A program made the position numbers and the translations under genes. Below the pieces are notes generated by a model, which had not been told where the DNA came from, made no database searches, and saw only the letters and a list, made by a program, of their open reading frames with translations. Positions 1 through 7,299 of a DNA stretch of 37,636 bases are shown here, one piece after another. Source of the stretch: Leptolyngbyaceae cyanobacterium MAG.088 (lineage in GTDB: Bacteria > Cyanobacteriota > Cyanobacteriia > Phormidesmidales > Phormidesmidaceae); NCBI GenBank assembly GCA_019634055.1, contig JAHQVZ010000010.1, positions 1-37,636 of the forward strand, read 5' to 3'. Position 1 is the first letter of the stretch; the number at the start of each line of letters is the position of its first letter.

Positions 1-849
1 CTGCTCCAAAATCGACCAGTGATGGACCGGGCCATTGTGATGAGCGCCGGTGTCATTGCCAACTTGCTATTTGCTTACCTTGTCTTTGTCGTTCAGTTCA
101 CGAGTGTTGGCGTTCCCCAAGACTTTGTATTTGAGCCTGGTGTTCTGATTCCCCAAGTTATGTCTACCACTTCACCAGCCGCTCAGGCTGGTATCAAGGC
201 AGGAGACATTATTCTTTCGGTCGATAGTCAATCGCTGAATAAGGGGAAGGAAAATGTCCAAACCTTAATCGACATTATTCAAACCAGCCAAGATCAACCC
301 GTTGACTTGTTAGTTCAGCGTGGAAAACAAGAAATTAACCTGACGGTAACACCGGATCTATCCCCCGAAGGTAAGCCAATTATTGGCGTTCAACTATTGC
401 CTAATAGCAGAGCCATCTATGAACGTTCCAGTAATCCTGTAGACGTACTCAAGTATGCGGCTAATGCATTTCAAAATGTATTTGTGCGCACAGCTCAAGG
501 TTTTTTCGACCTGGCAACCAACTTTTCGGAAATGTCTAGCCAAGTATCAAGCCCTGTGGGAATCGTGGATCAGGGTCGTACCATGGCAGACACAGACATT
601 ATCGACCTATTTCCGTTCACTGCTTTAATCAGCGTTAACCTGGCCATTATCAATATTTTGCCCCTGCCAGCTTTAGATGGTGGTCAACTAGCATTCCTAT
701 TGGTAGAAGCCTTGATGGGCAAGCCATTGCCAAAACGGTTACAAGAAAGTGTCATGCAAACAGGTTTACTGCTGTTTCTGGGCTTAGGGGGTATGTTAAT
801 TGCTCGTGATATTACCCGTTTAGAAATCTTCCAAAATGTTTTTCAGTAG
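1..849 (+). CDS. rseP: RseP-type site-2 zinc metalloprotease, 3' part only
   Basis: This is the C-terminal part of a membrane-embedded M50 protease. The family cuts membrane-bound anti-sigma factors and remnant signal peptides within the membrane. The reading frame is open from base 1, so the gene starts outside the window and the HExxH zinc site is missing here. Visible parts are a transmembrane segment near the start (VMSAGVIANLLFAYLVFVVQ), a PDZ domain with the motif SPAAQAGIKAGDIILSVD, and the late membrane motif NILPLPALDGGQ, whose LDG supplies the third zinc ligand in this family. The last segment is again hydrophobic. The stop lies 15 bases before nth. The family call is firm. The exact substrate cannot be told from sequence. 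Confidence 0.93.
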   Translation: MLQNRPVMDRAIVMSAGVIANLLFAYLVFVVQFTSVGVPQDFVFEPGVLIPQVMSTTSPAAQAGIKAGDIILSVDSQSLNKGKENVQTLIDIIQTSQDQPVDLLVQRGKQEINLTVTPDLSPEGKPIIGVQLLPNSRAIYERSSNPVDVLKYAANAFQNVFVRTAQGFFDLATNFSEMSSQVSSPVGIVDQGRTMADTDIIDLFPFTALISVNLAIINILPLPALDGGQLAFLLVEALMGKPLPKRLQESVMQTGLLLFLGLGGMLIARDITRLEIFQNVFQ

Positions 850-864
850 GCTCCCTTATTTCTC

Positions 865-1581
865 GTGACTGCTGACCAGACAAAACGCCCGCGCCTTACT
901 AAAAAGCGACGGGCCTTAGCAATTCTCGAACAGCTCAAAGAGTTATACCCTGAAGCCCCATGCTCATTGGATTACAACAATCCATTACAGCTGTTAATTG
1001 CTACCATGCTATCGGCCCAATGCACCGATGCACGAGTTAATATAGTCACCCCCGATCTATTTGAACGGTTTCCAACGGTAGCAGACTACGCTGAAGCAGA
1101 CGTCAGTGAAATAGAGCACTACGTTAAATCAACAGGGTTTTATCGTAATAAAGCCAAAAATATTCGTGCCGCCTGTGAAAAAATCATTATTGATTTTGGC
1201 GGTGATGTGCCACAGTCAATGGCCGAACTCATTAGCCTGCCAGGGGTAGCCCGTAAAACGGCCAATGTGGTTCTGGCCCATGCCTTTGGTATCAATGCTG
1301 GGGTTACTGTCGACACCCATGTCAAACGCATCACCAATCGCCTTGGACTGACCAAGCACGACACCCCGGTTAAAATTGAGCAGGACTTGATGAAACTCCT
1401 ACCTCAACCCGACTGGGAGAATTGGTCTATTCGCTTGGTTTACCATGGCCGAGCTGTCTGTGATGCCCGCAATCCAGCCTGTGAACGTTGTCAGCTATTT
1501 GAATGGTGCTCGGCTGGCAAAAAATTAATTAAGGCGAAAACGATTGCTAAAACGGCAAAAACTATCAGAAAAAATACCTAG
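865..1581 (+). CDS. nth: Endonuclease III, DNA glycosylase/AP lyase
   Basis: This base-excision repair enzyme removes oxidised pyrimidines and cuts the abasic site. The helix-hairpin-helix LPGVARKTANVVL includes the catalytic lysine. The aspartate of VDTHVKR follows. Near the C-terminus is a 4Fe-4S loop with spacing C-x6-C-x2-C-x5-C (CDARNPACERCQLFEWC). At 238 residues it is slightly longer than E. coli Nth because of a basic N-terminus (TKRPRLTKKRR) and a lysine-rich tail. The start is GTG, with no clear Shine-Dalgarno, only 15 bases after the protease stop, so the two may be co-transcribed. The function is a confident family call; the start codon is less certain. Confidence 0.95.
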   Translation: MTADQTKRPRLTKKRRALAILEQLKELYPEAPCSLDYNNPLQLLIATMLSAQCTDARVNIVTPDLFERFPTVADYAEADVSEIEHYVKSTGFYRNKAKNIRAACEKIIIDFGGDVPQSMAELISLPGVARKTANVVLAHAFGINAGVTVDTHVKRITNRLGLTKHDTPVKIEQDLMKLLPQPDWENWSIRLVYHGRAVCDARNPACERCQLFEWCSAGKKLIKAKTIAKTAKTIRKNT

Positions 1582-1953
1582 GCGGTTTGTATCTTAACTA
1601 TTGTCTTTTCTTAGCAAGTTAGGATAGTTCATATCCATTGAATGCGTTACGCTACGCTGCTGATGTGATGCATAAGTGTTCTGATTTATAAGAATACTTG
1701 CCGTGTAAATCGTAATAATAGTTATAAAACCCTTTGACTTGAAGCATGATCGTTGGGGTACTTGGCTTTAGCATACTTATTTGTATGGTCGTTCTATTCA
1801 ATTGGCTGAGTAAGTTTAATCTTGAAGATGACTTCAACGAGCGAGAACGTTAAAGTCATGCTCTGATGAGTTCACTTTTGCCAAATTGGAAGACATCCTC
1901 TAATATAGAAGGCTCTGATCAGTATCGGTAACCCCTAGGAAATTATCAGCCCA
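1582..1953. other. Intergenic region between nth and rpsN
   Basis: These 372 bases hold no convincing gene. The only long frame, on the minus strand at 1652-1837, has an unnatural composition and no ribosome binding site. A short dyad (TTGAAG, 4-base gap, CTTCAA) lies near 1822-1837. The last 80 bases contain a good promoter candidate for rpsN, listed separately. Confidence 0.6.
1878..1906 (+). promoter_or_regulatory. Sigma-70-like promoter for rpsN
   Basis: The -35 hexamer TTGCCA (1878-1883) and the -10 hexamer TAATAT (1901-1906) are separated by exactly 17 bases. Transcription would start near 1913, about 40 bases before the rpsN ATG. This is read from the sequence only. Confidence 0.5.
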
Positions 1954-2256
1954 ATGGCTAAGAAAGGCATGATTGCGCGCCAGCGGAAGCGCGAAAAAGC
2001 AGTTGCAAAGTATGCAGCCAAGCGTCAGGAACTTCTAAGTTCCTTTAGGTCCGCTGGTTCTCAAGCAGAAAAATTAGAAATCCACCGTAAAATTCAACAG
2101 CTACCTCGTGATAGCTCACCCTCACGCTTACATAACCGTTGTTGGTTAACAGGTCGCCCTCACGGTTATTACCGTGATTTTGGCCTTTGCCGCAACGCTC
2201 TGCGCGATATGGCTCATCAAGGGCTGCTACCTGGTGTAGTTAAGTCTAGCTGGTAG
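1954..2256 (+). CDS. rpsN: 30S ribosomal protein S14, zinc-free type
   Basis: This small-subunit protein binds 16S rRNA in the head of the 30S particle. It has 100 residues and starts with the expected basic [15 protein letters not shown]. The C-terminal signature [25 protein letters not shown] is characteristic of bacterial and plastid S14. Only two cysteines occur in that core, so this is the long form without the CxxC-CxxC zinc ribbon. It stands alone between nth and the kinase rather than in a ribosomal protein operon. A promoter candidate lies upstream and a strong hairpin downstream, which points to a single-gene transcript. Confidence 0.97.
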   Translation: MAKKGMIARQRKREKAVAKYAAKRQELLSSFRSAGSQAEKLEIHRKIQQLPRDSSPSRLHNRCWLTGRPHGYYRDFGLCRNALRDMAHQGLLPGVVKSSW

Positions 2257-2342
2257 GTTGAGCGAGCCTAATTTATGGGTGCTTAATTTTATAGGGTTAA
2301 TCTAAGTGTATTGCCCCTATCATTATTAAGATATTTTAGATT

Positions 2343-2377
2343 GAATCGGAGAGGTATTAATTATGCCTCTCCGATTC
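2343..2377 (+). terminator. Hairpin downstream of rpsN
   Basis: A perfect 12-base stem (GAATCGGAGAGG at 2343-2354, pairing with 2366-2377) encloses an 11-base loop. It lies 86 bases past the rpsN stop. The sequence after the stem is only moderately T-rich (TATTATTTA), so it may be a terminator or an RNA-stabilising hairpin. Confidence 0.6.
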
Positions 2378-2429
2378 TATTATTTAGAGACAACTCGCCT
2401 ACGCATTCGCCCCGACTAATTGCACGGGG

Positions 2430-3662
2430 TTGGCCTTGCTTCCATTTCTGAGAACTTCACCCCTGTGGCAACCATTGCAAGACAACCAACGAGCTGATTC
2501 TCTAATTAATAGAGCCTTTCAAGCATTGCTTGTCCATCGTCAAACCACCTATTTAGTGGTTGATCGACAAAATCATTTACTCCATATCTGTGGAGATTGC
2601 CTCAGTTTGATAGCTACTCAAACTGAATTAACCATAGGCAAAGACATCGTCCACCTACTCCCTACTTCGCTACGATTGCCTGTCAAGACATCCCTACAGC
2701 AGGCAAAAAAGCATGGTGATGCCAAACATAGTGGTCAGGTTACACGCACTGATAGTCATGCTTACTCAGTCACCATAGAAGCTTGTTTACACCCGGCAAA
2801 TCAGACGACAGAAGAGTTTTTAACAATTTTGATTGAGCGAGAACCTGGTGATGGTCCTTTTGTTACTGAAACAACAGAACTGATAGAAGTCAACAAACGG
2901 CTAAGAGCAGAAATACTAGACCGGCAACAAGCTGAGCAGCAATTGGCTCAAAAAGCGGAGGCCTTAGCCCATTCAAATGCTGATTTAGAGGAATTCGCCT
3001 ATGTTGTTTCCCACGATCTGCAAGAACCCCTTAGGGCAATGACCGCCTTTTCTCAGCTGTTATCACAGCGCTATGGTCAACACCTGGACACATCTGCTAA
3101 ACGATATATAAAACATATTGTTGACGGCGGCACTCGAATGAAAGCCATGATTGATGGCATTCTTGAGCTTTCTCGTATTAACAGTACACAGTGGAACAAT
3201 ACGCTCACCGATCTAGAACAAGCGCTTAAAATTGCTTTAGAGAACCTCAAGCTAATTCGACTTGAAACTCACGCAACTGTTACACACAATGCCTTGCCTG
3301 GACTCTATATTGATAAAAACCATATTGTACAGCTGCTACAAAATCTGATTAGTAACGCAATTAAATTTCGAGGTTCAGCACCACCCCATATCCATATTAC
3401 GGCGGAACCGCAAGCTAGAGGCTGGCTATTTAGTGTCCATGACAACGGTATTGGTATTCCACAAGACCAACAAAATCGAATTTTTAAGCTTTTTCAACGC
3501 TTGCATAACCAGCAAGAACAAAAAGGCTATGGGATCGGTTTAGCTATCTGCAAAAAAATTGTGGAGCACTATCAAGGTGAAATCTGGCTAAAATCGTCTC
3601 CAGGAGAGGGGTCTACTTTTTATTTCACCCTGCTTATAGATGCTTATCAAGATGAAACTTAA
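2430..3662 (+). CDS. Cytoplasmic PAS-type sensor histidine kinase
   Basis: This is a soluble two-component kinase of 410 residues. Residues about 35-140 look like a PAS sensor (TTYLVVDRQNHLLHICGD). A coiled-coil linker follows at about 145-185. The HisKA H-box EEFAYVVSHDLQEPLRA carries the phosphorylatable His195. The ATPase domain runs from about 290 to the end, with N-box NLISNAIKF, G1 box DNGIGIP and G2 box GYGIGLAICKKIVEHYQGE. The HDLQEPLR type of H-box is shared with cyanobacterial phytochrome kinases that pair with Rcp1-like regulators, and such a regulator is the next gene 93 bases on. The start is taken as TTG at 2430. An in-frame stop at 2385 leaves no ATG upstream, and TTG at 2436 is also possible. 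The signal sensed is unknown. Confidence 0.9.
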   Translation: MALLPFLRTSPLWQPLQDNQRADSLINRAFQALLVHRQTTYLVVDRQNHLLHICGDCLSLIATQTELTIGKDIVHLLPTSLRLPVKTSLQQAKKHGDAKHSGQVTRTDSHAYSVTIEACLHPANQTTEEFLTILIEREPGDGPFVTETTELIEVNKRLRAEILDRQQAEQQLAQKAEALAHSNADLEEFAYVVSHDLQEPLRAMTAFSQLLSQRYGQHLDTSAKRYIKHIVDGGTRMKAMIDGILELSRINSTQWNNTLTDLEQALKIALENLKLIRLETHATVTHNALPGLYIDKNHIVQLLQNLISNAIKFRGSAPPHIHITAEPQARGWLFSVHDNGIGIPQDQQNRIFKLFQRLHNQQEQKGYGIGLAICKKIVEHYQGEIWLKSSPGEGSTFYFTLLIDAYQDET

Positions 3663-3755
3663 TATTTACTTATGAGACATATTTTATTTTCTTAGCTTAG
3701 TTATGATCCTTGCTTTACAGTGAACAATAGGTATCGGCATGGCTGACCACATAAG

Positions 3756-4181
3756 ATGGACGTAACCATTCTTCTAGTAGAAGATTCACCTACAGATGCG
3801 GCGATATTGTCTGCAGCGTTTGACGATGTGGGCTGTCATGGGCCTATCCAAATTGCGCACACTGGAGACGAGGCCCTCACGTTTCTAAAGCAATTTGACA
3901 ACAGCATCCAAGCATATCCTCAATTGATTTTGCTAGATCTTAATTTGCCTGGAAAGACAGGGCACGAAGTTCTAGAGGAAATTAAGAGAAATGTGATCTG
4001 GCAGACTATTCCAACCATTGTGCTATCAAGCTCTGCTACACCTAATGATATTGCAAAGAGCTATCGGCTCCATGCTAATGCTTATATTACTAAACCTACA
4101 AATTTTAGTGATTATCAGCAGATTGCTCAAAAAATTCAGGACTTTTGGCTGAAGACAGTGCAGTTGCCCCAAAATTTATAG
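3756..4181 (+). CDS. Single-domain response regulator, Rcp1-like
   Basis: This is a stand-alone receiver domain of 141 residues with no output domain. The acidic pair follows ILLVED near the N-terminus. The phosphoacceptor is Asp61 in LILLDLNLPGKTG. The switch serine lies in IVLSSSA and the conserved lysine in YITKPTN. The long loop around FDNSIQAYPQL and the NVIWQTIPTIVLSS stretch match the Rcp1 family that takes phosphate from phytochrome-type kinases. It sits on the same strand just after the kinase, so it is the likely partner (inference). No good ribosome binding site precedes the ATG. Confidence 0.9.
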   Translation: MDVTILLVEDSPTDAAILSAAFDDVGCHGPIQIAHTGDEALTFLKQFDNSIQAYPQLILLDLNLPGKTGHEVLEEIKRNVIWQTIPTIVLSSSATPNDIAKSYRLHANAYITKPTNFSDYQQIAQKIQDFWLKTVQLPQNL

Positions 4182-4531
4182 CGCTGTAATCGTTTCGCTA
4201 CTCAACACAGCGCATAACAAATAAATTGTCAGCGTATGAAATCAGTGCTTGCACTATAGCTACTCATATAACAACTATTCTTTCAGAATAGGTATTTTTG
4301 CGATATTCAAGTTGCAACAAGTTTTTTTACTATAGCTCTAGGCTAATGAATACAGTCAATGTAGTCCTTTGGCAGAGAGTCTGTTTTTTATTCTTTCTCT
4401 GCTATATAGCCAATATCTGTGAGCGTGTATCTGGCAAGCTAATGCTATGAACAGATCAGTCTGACAAATAAAAACACTTATTCCATCTTTTTTTAATACA
4501 CTCCTTCACCTTAAATATACCTAAGAAACCA
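4182..4531. other. Intergenic region before the GGDEF-EAL gene
   Basis: These 350 bases are AT-rich and have no reading frame worth calling. The region has a small hairpin at 4275-4291 and a run of short T tracts. It presumably holds the promoter of the next gene, but no pair of hexamers with proper spacing stood out. Confidence 0.5.
4275..4291 (+). terminator. Small hairpin followed by T-rich stretch
   Basis: CTATTCT (4275-4281) pairs perfectly with AGAATAG (4285-4291) over a 3-base loop and is followed by GTATTTTTG. It lies about 95 bases past the response regulator stop and could end that transcript. The stem is AU-rich and short, so support is modest. Confidence 0.35.
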
Positions 4532-7030
4532 ATGGCAGCAGGCATAGACGCATTACTGATTGAAGACAATCTATCGGATGCACAGCTTTTTCAAGAACTG
4601 TTATCGTCATCTGAAGTGATCAAAACTACATTGCATCATACTGAGCGATTTAATGAAGCCATCAAGGCCCTGGAATCGGAGGATAACAATTTTGATGTGG
4701 TTTTATTGGATCTATGCTTGCCAGATGGTCAAGGCGTAGAGCTGGTTAAGCAATTAAAAACTCTGGTGCCTAAGGTGCCTGTGGTTGTGCTCACAGGAAT
4801 TCAAGATCAAAATGTTGCGATCGCAGCACTCCAAGAAGGGGCCCAAGATTACCTGGTCAAGTCGGATACGTTCTCTACTGAGCGACTACAAAGACTAGGC
4901 TATGTTGATGTTGGTAATTTACTGGCTAAGACAATTCAGTATGCCATTGAGCGCACAGAACTTACAAAAAAGCTGGAAATCAGTGAAGAACGCTATGCTC
5001 TTGCGCTGCAAGGGGCCAATGATGGTATCTGGGATTGGGATTTAAAAACCAATAGCATTTGCTATTCTCACCGTTGGCAAGAAATGTTAGGGCTGGAACA
5101 TTGCTCTTTGAGTAACAGCCCTGAGGAGTGGCTATCTCGCATCCATACTGAGAACAGATTAGACTTTGAGCATAAATTACAGGCTCATTTAGCGTCCTAT
5201 GGGCCTAACTTTCAATGTGAGTATCGTATTCTTCATAACGATGGTGATTATCGCTGGATGTTAACGCGGGGCATGGCCCTGTGGAACGACGCGGGGCATC
5301 CATATCGCATAGCTGGTTCTCAAACTGACATTACTGAACGTAAAAAATTAGAACACTCTCTCCACCAAGAAAAGAAACTGGCTCAAATTACCCTTCACTC
5401 CATTGGTGATGCCGTAATTACTACCGATGAGCATGGCAATATTAAAGACTTTAATCCGGTCGCTGAGCAACTAACAGGTTGGAGAGCTAAGGATGCCAAA
5501 CGCCGCCCAATTTCGGAAGTGTGCCAAATCGTTGATAGTAACACCAGGCAACCTCTAAAAAATCCAGCGTTACAGGCTATCAAAGAAAAAAAGGCCATCA
5601 GTCTAAGCAACCATCCCACCTTGATTTCTAAAACGGGGCAAGAGTTTGCCATTGGCGACTCAGCTGCACCGATTCGCACCGATAGTGGTGAAGTCTTAGG
5701 GACTGTACTTGTTTTTCATGATGTAACCGAAGAGCGAGGTAGGGCTAAACAGCTTGCCTGGCAAGCGTCTCACGATCCGCTCACGGAACTTTTTAATCGT
5801 AAAAAATTTGTCAGTGCTATAGATAGTGCCGTTAATGAACTTGTTGATTCTGATGCGCAGCACATGCTGTGTTATCTGGATTTAGATCATTTCAAAGCGG
5901 TTAACGATACTTGCGGCCATGCGGCGGGTGATATGCTGCTGCGTCAAGTGGCTGACCTTTGGCGAGAAAAAATTCGTCAGACCGATGTCTTAGCTCGTTT
6001 AGGCGGCGATGAGTTTGGTTTACTGCTATATAACTGCAAACTGGAGCGTGCTACCCAAATTGCAGAGTCATTTTGTAACAGTATCCAAGGATATCGCTTT
6101 CTCTACGATGGCAAGGTGTTTAGTATTGGTGTGAGTGCTGGCATTGTCCCCATTACGTCTAACTACACCAACAGTGAAGATGTCATGAAATTAGCCGATG
6201 CAGCCTGCTATACCGCAAAAAATAAGGGACGAAATCGGGTTCAAGTCTATCACCCAGATGACGCTGGTATCAGCCGACAAACAGAAGATGTTCAATGGTT
6301 TTCGAGGGTGACAGAAGCCTTAGATGAAGATCACTTTCACCTGTATTCTCAGACGATTGAACCGGCTATCCCTAACGCGACGGCGGTTCGTTTGTGTGAA
6401 ATTTTACTACGTCTACCCAATCAGCACACCGGGGAGATTGCACCGCCGATGGCATTTTTGCCCACCGCTGAACGCTATAACCTAATGCCTCGGATTGATC
6501 GGTGGGTAGTAAAGAGCTTTTTTACCTATTTGGTATCCCATACGCCTGAACCTCAAACAATTTACAGTGTCAATTTATCGGGGTCTAGCATCAATGACGA
6601 GAGCTTTATCGACTTTTTAGAAGAGCAGCTAGAACAGTATCCTATAAATCCTCAAATCCTTTGTTTTGAGATTACTGAAACCCTGGCGATCTCAAACTTA
6701 CAGAAGGCCGCTGACTTGATTTTGAAACTCAAGAAAATGGGGTGTCACTTTGCCCTAGATGATTTTGGCAGCGGTATGTCCTCGTTTAACTATTTAAAGC
6801 ACTTGCCGGTGGACTACCTAAAAATCGACGGTAAATTTGTCAGAGACTCCCCGACAGATGCCGTCCTCTGTGCCATGTTGCAATCGATCAATAATATTGG
6901 TCACATTATGGGATTAAAAACAATTGCTGAATATGTTGAAAACCCAAATGTTTTAGAAACAGTGCAGTCCTTAGGCATAGACTATGCTCAAGGTTATGCC
7001 ATTAGCAGCCCACAGCCGCTTAGGTCGTAA
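4532..7030 (+). CDS. Receiver-PAS-PAS-GGDEF-EAL cyclic-di-GMP enzyme
   Basis: This 832-residue soluble regulator probably makes and/or breaks cyclic-di-GMP. Residues 6-125 are a receiver with phosphoacceptor Asp60 (VVLLDLCLPDGQG). Two PAS domains follow at about 155-270 (NDGIWDWDLKTN) and 280-400 (SIGDAVITTDEHGNIKDFNP). The cyclase domain has an intact GGDEF at residues 491-495 and an RQTD inhibitory-site motif five residues before it. The phosphodiesterase domain has E623-I-L in place of EAL, but keeps NLSG, FEITET, DDFGSG, KIDGKF, AEYVE and QGY. Both activities are therefore plausible. It follows the kinase and Rcp1-like regulator on the same strand, so all three may form one pathway (inference). 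Which activity dominates cannot be told from sequence. Confidence 0.93.
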   Translation: MAAGIDALLIEDNLSDAQLFQELLSSSEVIKTTLHHTERFNEAIKALESEDNNFDVVLLDLCLPDGQGVELVKQLKTLVPKVPVVVLTGIQDQNVAIAALQEGAQDYLVKSDTFSTERLQRLGYVDVGNLLAKTIQYAIERTELTKKLEISEERYALALQGANDGIWDWDLKTNSICYSHRWQEMLGLEHCSLSNSPEEWLSRIHTENRLDFEHKLQAHLASYGPNFQCEYRILHNDGDYRWMLTRGMALWNDAGHPYRIAGSQTDITERKKLEHSLHQEKKLAQITLHSIGDAVITTDEHGNIKDFNPVAEQLTGWRAKDAKRRPISEVCQIVDSNTRQPLKNPALQAIKEKKAISLSNHPTLISKTGQEFAIGDSAAPIRTDSGEVLGTVLVFHDVTEERGRAKQLAWQASHDPLTELFNRKKFVSAIDSAVNELVDSDAQHMLCYLDLDHFKAVNDTCGHAAGDMLLRQVADLWREKIRQTDVLARLGGDEFGLLLYNCKLERATQIAESFCNSIQGYRFLYDGKVFSIGVSAGIVPITSNYTNSEDVMKLADAACYTAKNKGRNRVQVYHPDDAGISRQTEDVQWFSRVTEALDEDHFHLYSQTIEPAIPNATAVRLCEILLRLPNQHTGEIAPPMAFLPTAERYNLMPRIDRWVVKSFFTYLVSHTPEPQTIYSVNLSGSSINDESFIDFLEEQLEQYPINPQILCFEITETLAISNLQKAADLILKLKKMGCHFALDDFGSGMSSFNYLKHLPVDYLKIDGKFVRDSPTDAVLCAMLQSINNIGHIMGLKTIAEYVENPNVLETVQSLGIDYAQGYAISSPQPLRS
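4817..4824. repeat. HIP1 palindrome, first of eleven in the window
   Basis: GCGATCGC is the cyanobacterial highly iterated palindrome. The other copies seen start at 12095, 15541, 16345, 19714, 22008, 25960, 27926, 32370, 32805 and 35623. All lie inside genes. Confidence 0.85.
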
Positions 7031-7065
7031 TTCCCTGCAGCAGGCAATAATTTCCTACAGCAGGC
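7029..7065. repeat. Imperfect 17-base direct repeat after the GGDEF-EAL gene
   Basis: Two copies of AATTYCCTRCAGCAGGC, at 7029-7045 and 7049-7065, differ at two bases. The first copy overlaps the stop codon. It looks like a small local duplication. No function is evident. Confidence 0.6.
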
Positions 7066-7218
7066 TAAGTTTCTTTGCCAACTACCCCTAGGTTCATACA
7101 CCAGAGCGAGCATTTCGTTATATTGCTTTAGCATTGCTACAGCTAACCCATGCACAATATAAGGAAAAACAAGACTCTTGCTGAAAAATGTGAGAATCGT
7201 AGCTATGTTTGCTAGGAT

Positions 7219-7277
7219 TGCCCCTATATTGTCGCTAGTTGGCTGGTGTATGCCAATAGCTACAGGTGATAGGGGCA
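7219..7277 (+). other. Dyad in the leader of the 728-residue protein gene
   Basis: TGCCCCTAT (7219-7227) is the exact complement of ATAGGGGCA (7269-7277) and ends 22 bases before the next start codon. It could form a long-loop leader hairpin or be a protein-binding dyad. Function is unknown. Confidence 0.35.
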
Positions 7278-7299
7278 GGTCTCTGACAGGTATTTTAGG

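Noticed and set aside
1652-1837. 61-residue open frame on the minus strand between nth and rpsN
   Set aside because: No ribosome binding site, atypical composition and no recognisable motif; it lies in AT-rich leader DNA.
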